Source of the DNA: Streptomyces cucumeris
GTDB taxonomy: Bacteria > Actinomycetota > Actinomycetes > Streptomycetales > Streptomycetaceae
DNA length: 37,747 nucleotides
Direction: 5' to 3'
Assembly: GCF_024295805.1 (NCBI RefSeq)
Contig: NZ_JANCLX010000052.1
Span: 3,811-41,557, forward strand
Notes under the pieces: generated by a model
Database searches by the model: none
The model's input: the letters and a program-made list of their open reading frames with translations, nothing else
Told to the model about the DNA's origin: nothing
Part shown: piece after piece, positions 33,857-37,747 of the stretch
Layout: each line of letters starts with the position of its first letter
How positions within the stretch are numbered: the stretch's first letter is position 1
Position numbers and translations under genes: made by a program

Positions 33857-34099
33857 ATGCCCGTCGAAGATGCTCTCACTCCTGCACACCGACCCACACG
33901 GCCGCAGTCCGTCCGCAGGAGCGTTGGCCTTCCCCCGGTTCCCTCGAGGGAAGACCAACGCCCTTCCGCACTGATCAGAGCTCTCCGCTCACCATGGCCT
34001 CACGGAACATCCTCCACTCAGTGGCCGTGTACCGCAGCGGCTCCAGGTGCAGGTTCTTCGAGTCGCGGACGGCGACGCCGCCGCCGGGGAGGTCGGTGA
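33857..34099 (+). CDS. doubtful small ORF after the ASCH-Nudix gene
   Basis: ATG 33857 has a good AGGAG site and opens 80 codons. The first ~35 residues (MPVEDALTPAHRPTRPQSVR onward) are plausible, but the second half is antisense to the DUF397 gene and becomes Arg/Gly repeats. A hairpin lies inside it. It may be a remnant or a short peptide ended by transcription termination. It is kept only because of the ribosome binding site. Confidence 0.2.
   Translation: MPVEDALTPAHRPTRPQSVRRSVGLPPVPSREDQRPSALIRALRSPWPHGTSSTQWPCTAAAPGAGSSSRGRRRRRRGGR
33923..33959. terminator. convergent-unit hairpin, two alternative stems
   Basis: The segment 33923-33934 pairs with 33948-33959 over 12 positions with one G-T type mismatch. 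An inner 14-bp palindrome (TTCCCTCGAGGGAA, 33939-33952) can form instead. The site lies between the end of the plus-strand cassette and the minus-strand DUF397 gene. It has no T run. It probably ends transcription from one or both sides. Confidence 0.5.
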
Positions 34100-34196
34100 T
34101 CTCGACGCAATTGTGCTCCGGACCACTGTCCTTGGCCTTGCGCCAGCGGGCGGCGGAGAGATCGTACTCGTACAACTCCGCCTTTTGTTCGTTCAC
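33975..34196 (-). CDS. DUF397 domain protein
   Basis: A 73-aa protein whose ATG overlaps the stop of the upstream regulator (ATGA). Signature segments: ARWRKAKDS, HNCVEITDLPGGGVAVRDSK and LRYTATEWRMFREAMVSGEL. It pairs with the XRE/DUF5753 protein encoded just before it, the typical arrangement in Streptomyces. Confidence 0.93.
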   Translation of the reverse strand: MNEQKAELYEYDLSAARWRKAKDSGPEHNCVEITDLPGGGVAVRDSKNLHLEPLRYTATEWRMFREAMVSGEL

Positions 34197-35059
34197 TGCC
34201 GGTGCCTTTCTTCGAGCTTGGTGATTCGTGCGCGAGTGTCCTCCACCGACAGAGCCGCAGCGCGGATGCGCTCGACCGCACTGGTGAAGGGTTGCGTACC
34301 GTCGCCCTCAACGTAGGTCGCCCCGCTGAGGTTCTCCAACAGCACGACATCTGGGGTGGGGCCGGGAAAGCTGACCAGGCCAAAACCGCCGAACATCCCC
34401 GGGTGCGCGGTCGAATCCATCGGCATAAGCTGCACTGTCACGTTCGGCAGCTCGGATATGTCCAGCAGCTTGCGCAGCTGCTCACGCATGGTGGCTGGCC
34501 GCATCTCGAACCGGGTGTGCAGTGCTGCCTCGTGGGTGATAGCCCACAGCTGCAGCGGGTTGCCGGGCCGGGTCAGGATCGCCTGACGGGCCTGGCGCAC
34601 CTCGGCGAGTGCCGTGATCTCCTCGGCCGTGCGGGTCCCACTGGTCGCGGTCATGGTCTCGCGGGCGTAGGCAGTGGTCTGGAGCAGTCCGGGGATCGCC
34701 AACGGGGCCCATTCGCGGATGTGGTCGGCGTCGTCCTCCAGCGAGATGTAGTCCGCGTATGCCGGGGAGACGACGCCGCTGTAGGTCTGCCACCAGCCTT
34801 TCTTCCCGGCGTCCTTGGCAAGGTTCTCCAGCGCAGTGAACACCTCCGGGTCGGCGACGCCGTACGCCTTGAGCAGGGCGGTGACCTCGGTGGGACGGAT
34901 GTTCTGCCGGGCATTCTCGATCTTGGAGAGTTTGGGGACCTTCCAGCCCATGGCGACTGCGGCATCCTCGAGCGTCATGCTGGCGTCGGTGCGGAGCTTC
35001 TTCAGCGTCTGGCCGAGGCGTCGCCGGCGGACGGTCGGCACCACAAGGGTGTGCGGCAT
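34193..35059 (-). CDS. XRE-family regulator with DUF5753 domain
   Basis: A 288-aa protein from ATG 35059. The XRE helix-turn-helix is at ~12-66 (LGQTLKKLRTDASMTLEDAA, then GWKVPKLSKIENARQNIRP). The DUF5753 domain follows: WWQTYSGVVSPAYADYISLE, AIPGLLQTTAYAR, and FGLVSFPGPTPDVVLLEN. There is no good ribosome binding site; a palindrome ends five bases upstream of the ATG (35064-35078). The transcript may be leaderless or autorepressed. The downstream DUF397 gene is coupled. The divergent RsbW-like ATPase gene at 35259 suggests a link with anti-sigma signalling. Confidence 0.92.
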   Translation of the reverse strand: MPHTLVVPTVRRRRLGQTLKKLRTDASMTLEDAAVAMGWKVPKLSKIENARQNIRPTEVTALLKAYGVADPEVFTALENLAKDAGKKGWWQTYSGVVSPAYADYISLEDDADHIREWAPLAIPGLLQTTAYARETMTATSGTRTAEEITALAEVRQARQAILTRPGNPLQLWAITHEAALHTRFEMRPATMREQLRKLLDISELPNVTVQLMPMDSTAHPGMFGGFGLVSFPGPTPDVVLLENLSGATYVEGDGTQPFTSAVERIRAAALSVEDTRARITKLEERHRQ

Positions 35060-35063
35060 ATGC

Positions 35064-35078
35064 GCAGTGTCGCACTGC
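35064..35078. promoter_or_regulatory. inverted repeat next to the XRE start, possible autoregulatory operator
   Basis: GCAGTG, TCG, CACTGC form a six-base perfect inverted repeat with a three-base spacer, four bases away from the regulator ATG at 35059. Its size and position fit an XRE dimer operator. Binding is inferred. Confidence 0.5.
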
Positions 35079-35258
35079 CCCGGGCCGCAACACGACCCAG
35101 TTCGCAGGATCGGTTGACGAGGTTTGGCAGAAAGGTTGCGGCCCCTTCACGAAAGGGTGCATCCTCAAGGTCTTGGCGCGACGCTCGGTCAACTGGCCGT
35201 ATCTATGCGCTACTTGTTCCGCGCCATGCGGCCAGTGTGCCGCGGGTTGGAGGCAGCC

Positions 35259-35726
35259 ATGTTCGTGGAGACGCAGCAGGCCGCGACCACCCCCGGGTTC
35301 TACTTACGGCCCCGGCCTACCGGCTTCGCCGTCCACATGACCGCCTGCGCAGCGCACCTGCACGACGTGAGGGAGCTGGCGGACAAGGCACTGACCGAGA
35401 CCGACGTGAGCGCCGGGACTAGCTACACCGTGCAGTGGGTCGTGTCGGAGCTGGTCGGCAACGCGGTGCGGGCCTGTGGGGACCATGTGCCCCTGGTCGT
35501 CGAGATCGAGGCCGAGGAGAGCGGGGTGGCGGTTCGGGTCCACGACCCCGAACGCGACCTGATGCCCAGCCGCCGCCCGATCGCACTCGACGATGACAGC
35601 GCACAGACCGGCCGGGGGCTGGGCCTGCTGGACATCCTCGTTCCCGGGTGGCATGTCCACCCCACCCCGGTCGGCAAGCAGATCGTGTGCCACGTGCCGC
35701 ACGCGGAAGGAGACGACCGTGCCTGA
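35259..35726 (+). CDS. RsbW-like ATP-binding protein (HATPase_c_2)
   Basis: A 155-aa protein; ATG 35259 follows GGAGG. The GHKL fold of anti-sigma kinases is shown by VQWVVSELVGNAVRACG (N-box, residues 58-74), VRVHDPERDLM (G1, ~93-102) and TGRGLGLLDILV (G2, 117-128). Streptomyces have dozens of these single-domain proteins; many lack the phosphorylated partner genes nearby, as here. It is divergent from the XRE/DUF5753 gene by 199 bp. Its stop overlaps the start of the next small frame. Confidence 0.9.
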   Translation: MFVETQQAATTPGFYLRPRPTGFAVHMTACAAHLHDVRELADKALTETDVSAGTSYTVQWVVSELVGNAVRACGDHVPLVVEIEAEESGVAVRVHDPERDLMPSRRPIALDDDSAQTGRGLGLLDILVPGWHVHPTPVGKQIVCHVPHAEGDDRA

Positions 35727-36032
35727 AGTCCTAGCTGAGCAGCGGTCGTTCTCGGCGGACTACGACGAGCGGGCCAGTGAGGTCATGGTGTGGAGGACCT
35801 ACGGCAGCGGGCCGCATCAGACCGCCGGGCGCGAGGCGATCACCTGCTAGGAGGCTCGGGCCATCACGACCGCGATCGAGCGCCAGGAGCGGGCCCTGCA
35901 CAGCCACCGCGAGCCGGAAGCGCAGTTCGTCGACGGCCAGGCCCTGCGTCGGTCAAGCACACGATGGCGGCGCCGAGTCCGGCCGCGCCCGCGCCCGAAC
36001 TCGTCCCCCGGCAAACATCCCGCATCCCCTGA
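35719..36032 (+). pseudogene. decayed small gene after the RsbW-like ATPase
   Basis: GTG 35719, with AAGGAG upstream and overlap with the ATPase stop, opens 43 codons (VPEVLAEQRSFSADYDERAS onward) up to TAG 35848. Translation beyond the TAG in the same frame stays gene-like (EARAITTAIERQERALHSHR, then EPEAQFVDGQALR). After about 35945 the frame turns to Arg repeats, while another frame continues to 36032 (VKHTMAAPSPAAPAPELVPR). I infer an original gene of ~100 residues broken by a stop codon and a frameshift. The 43-aa form may still be made. No family is recognised. Confidence 0.5.
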
Positions 36033-36173
36033 GGTCACACCGCGTGTGGTGCCGTGATGGCCCAGCGCCCCGCCGCCCTCCGTTACAGGTTGAGCACCAA
36101 TCCCGCGCAGCTCCCTTCACGCTTCAACCAGGTCGCTACGGTCATCTCGTCACGTAGCACCCAAGGGGGGATC

Positions 36174-36782
36174 ATGCGCGCACCCACCATCGCGGCCGTC
36201 ATCCTGGCCGCCGCTGTGCCACTCACCGCATGCAGCGGAGACTCGCGAGCCACACCGCAGGCGTCTCTCGACTGCACGGACCCGAAGATCACACACGTCG
36301 AGTGGGTCAAGCGCTGCCAGCAACCAGCAAGGAACCGGGCTGACGACAAAAAGCCCGCAAAGAAGCCCAGCGAGCAGCCCCTCAGCGTGGGCGACAGCGA
36401 CACCTTCGACTTCACCGACTCCTACACGGAGAAGAAGACGACGTTCAAGGTGACCGTAAACGAGATCAAGTACATCGGCCAGTCAGCCGCAGATGACACG
36501 ACGACCCCAGCGGAGGGCCAGTACGTACGGCTCGGCATCACGCTCAAGAACGTCGGCCAGAACAAGGCCCACCTGCTCACCTACGGCCAGCTCGAGTGGG
36601 AGGACAGGGATAGCGCGGCCCAGGACGCGACCACCCTCAACACCCCCGAAGGCCCTGAGCTGGACACGAAGTACAAGCCAGGACAGACAGTAACCGGACG
36701 CCCCATCCTCGACGTGCCTGAACGAGGCGGGGTACTCAACTACACCGACGGAGACGGCTTCACCATCAAGCTGCCCAAGTAG
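36174..36782 (+). CDS. secreted lipoprotein, DUF4352-like
   Basis: A 202-aa protein; ATG 36174 is preceded by AAGGGGGG. The signal peptide is APTIAAVILAAAVPLTACSG with lipobox LTAC (Cys20), so it is anchored on the outer face of the membrane. A Lys-rich linker (DDKKPAKKPSEQP) follows. The rest is an immunoglobulin-like DUF4352 fold: FKVTVNEIKYIG, EGQYVRLGITLKNVGQNKAH and a PGQTVTGRPILDVPERGG end. Such proteins are of unknown function, often stress or envelope related. A terminator follows directly. Confidence 0.88.
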   Translation: MRAPTIAAVILAAAVPLTACSGDSRATPQASLDCTDPKITHVEWVKRCQQPARNRADDKKPAKKPSEQPLSVGDSDTFDFTDSYTEKKTTFKVTVNEIKYIGQSAADDTTTPAEGQYVRLGITLKNVGQNKAHLLTYGQLEWEDRDSAAQDATTLNTPEGPELDTKYKPGQTVTGRPILDVPERGGVLNYTDGDGFTIKLPK

Positions 36783-36796
36783 GCACACAAGCGAAG

Positions 36797-36826
36797 GCGC
36801 CCCGCCCTCCACAGAGGGCAGGGCGC
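36797..36826 (+). terminator. terminator-like hairpin after the lipoprotein gene
   Basis: Arms 36797-36809 and 36814-36826 (GCGCCCCGCCCTC against GAGGGCAGGGCGC) pair over 13 positions with one mismatch, loop CACA. It begins 15 bases after the stop and has a short TGTC tail, as is usual for GC-rich terminators in Streptomyces. Confidence 0.7.
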
Positions 36827-37283
36827 TGTCACTCTGGCTCTACCGGCAGGCGTGGACCGGGGGCGTGGGCAGCGCCGGCACCGGAGAACAGGCCGAGGGT
36901 GCGGGACTGGCCCGGCCATCGCGCACTGGACGACCTGCGGCACGCTCCACGATAGGAACGGGGCGGAGGTAGAACTGATGGCGACCATGGGGGCTGACCG
37001 TCCCGGTGCAATGGCTGGACCCACCGCCCCGGCCGGAGTGAGCGGCAGGCCCAGCTATCCGACTTCTGAATCTGCCGCATCGGGTAGCGCGCAGCCGTTT
37101 TCACCGCCCGTTCCGCCTCGAAGCGCTCCAGCCCGCGGCACGGGCGTGTTCTGTCACCGCCGACCGCACCGTCTCGGCAGCCTTCCGCCGCTCCTACCAC
37201 TGGGCCCGGTGATCGTCACCCTCCAAGCCGGAGAGCGCTCCGCGAACGCGGTGTCTGCGGATCTGCGGATACATGTTGATCTT
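36827..37283. other. 457-bp gap with no recognised gene
   Basis: Frames in both directions are open (for example 36852-37517 plus, 36829-37200 minus), but none has a family resemblance or a convincing start. The sequence leads into the transposase fragment. I see no other element. Confidence 0.4.
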
Positions 37284-37512
37284 GTGCCTGATGACCTGTG
37301 GGAACGCACTGCTCCGTTGCTTCCTCCTCGCCCGCCACGGCGTCGCCGCTACCCGGGACGACACCCGTTGGGTCGTCGAGCACACCTTTGCCTGGCTCCA
37401 CCAGTTCAAACGTCTGCGAATCCGCTACGAGATACGCGCCGACCTCCACCTGGGTCTCCTCCAACTCGCCTGCAGCATCATCTGCTTACGACGACTCCGA
37501 ACCTCATTCTGA
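37284..37512 (+). pseudogene. IS5-family transposase with internal deletion
   Basis: The N-terminal piece (frame from GTG 37284) reads VPDDLWERTAPLLPPRPPRR and matches the start of IS5-group transposases. The C-terminal piece, in another frame from about 37360 to the TGA at 37510-37512, reads TRWVVEHTFAWLHQFKRLRI, followed by a conserved LGLLQLACSIICLRRL end. The catalytic core with the first two acidic residues is absent: about 200 residues are missing between the pieces, joined near 37350-37362. It is inactive and probably a deletion relic. Confidence 0.82.
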
Positions 37513-37651
37513 AATAGTCAGAGCCAACCACCCCGTCATGCCACACAACAACGACAAGGTCCGCGGTATGGGTGGCGGATCGACGCCGTCCGCCGCGCCA
37601 CCCACGGCGAGGACACCCGCCTAGTGCTGTGACCGCATAGGTTCGCCGGGT

Positions 37652-37747
37652 TCAGGCTGCGGCTGCGAGGGGGCGTCCGCCCCAGCGGATGCCCTTCTCG
37701 CTGCGAATGCGGGCCCGTTCCTTGCGTTGGGCGGCGAGTACATCGGG
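37652..37747 (-). pseudogene. 3' end of another transposase, cut by the window edge
   Basis: Read on the minus strand from the edge, the frame gives PDVLAAQRKERARIRSEKGI and then RWG, a C-terminal motif I associate with Streptomyces IS transposases. A run of five C (37679-37683 on the plus strand) shifts the frame just before the expected ending, so the last residues differ from the usual form. The element is partial; its identity is not certain. Its outer end would fall near 37620-37650, next to a CTAG. Confidence 0.4.

Noticed and set aside
1..37747. tRNA, rRNA or CRISPR array
   Set aside because: No cloverleaf with CCA-type end, no rRNA-like stretch and no regularly spaced direct repeats were seen.

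Overview
The window is high-GC DNA with GTG/ATG starts, strong GC bias at third codon positions and families typical of Streptomyces and close relatives: DUF574-type SAM methyltransferases, XRE/DUF5753 plus DUF397 regulator pairs, a conservon, CYP157/CYP154-like P450s and an FxLD lanthipeptide operon. It has no rRNA, tRNA, ribosomal or core metabolic genes, so it reads as an accessory or secondary-metabolite region. Both ends look like assembly edges: a G/C homopolymer on the left and transposase fragments on the right. The window may therefore be a whole contig.

Layout. Positions 1-3014 (+) carry a small membrane protein, an HTH/zinc-ribbon-like protein, a sigma-70-like protein and a DUF574 methyltransferase. 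Positions 3077-4315 (-) hold an XRE/DUF5753 regulator and a DUF397 protein. Positions 4388-5444 hold only decayed coding sequence. Positions 5445-13361 (-) form a six-gene class I lanthipeptide operon of FxLD type, in transcription order: PIMT-like methyltransferase, precursor, full-length LanB, LanC-like cyclase, stand-alone SpaB_C/thiopep_ocin protein and an unrecognised helical protein. Most of these genes overlap by a few bases. A 1.26 kb gap separates the operon from a divergent XRE-TPR regulator (14621-15859), which is followed by a small protein whose ribosome binding site lies in a perfect hairpin, and by a second DUF574 methyltransferase.

Positions 17747-22876 (+) are a complete conservon: CvnA ATPase/sensor, CvnB roadblock, CvnC DUF742, CvnD GTPase and two P450s. 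The first P450 lacks the ExxR motif, as in the CYP157 family. The second is a normal CYP154-like enzyme.

Positions 23041-33827 (+) form a co-directional cassette that I cannot match to a described system. It contains a regulator made of three GntR-type winged helices, a GT4-like glycosyltransferase, a second regulator with two winged helices, a 52-aa peptide, an ABC exporter half-transporter, a double-Nudix protein, a triple-Nudix gene with a one-base frameshift, a P-loop kinase fused to a VanX-like D,D-dipeptidase, and an ASCH-Nudix protein. It has six Nudix domains in about 5 kb. This is the best candidate for an undescribed system in the window.

Positions 33857-36826 hold a terminator-like hairpin, a second XRE/DUF5753-DUF397 pair (-) with a palindrome next to its start, a divergent RsbW-like ATPase, a decayed small gene and a DUF4352-like lipoprotein with a terminator. 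Positions 37284-37747 hold an IS5-family transposase with an internal deletion and the 3' end of another transposase on the minus strand.
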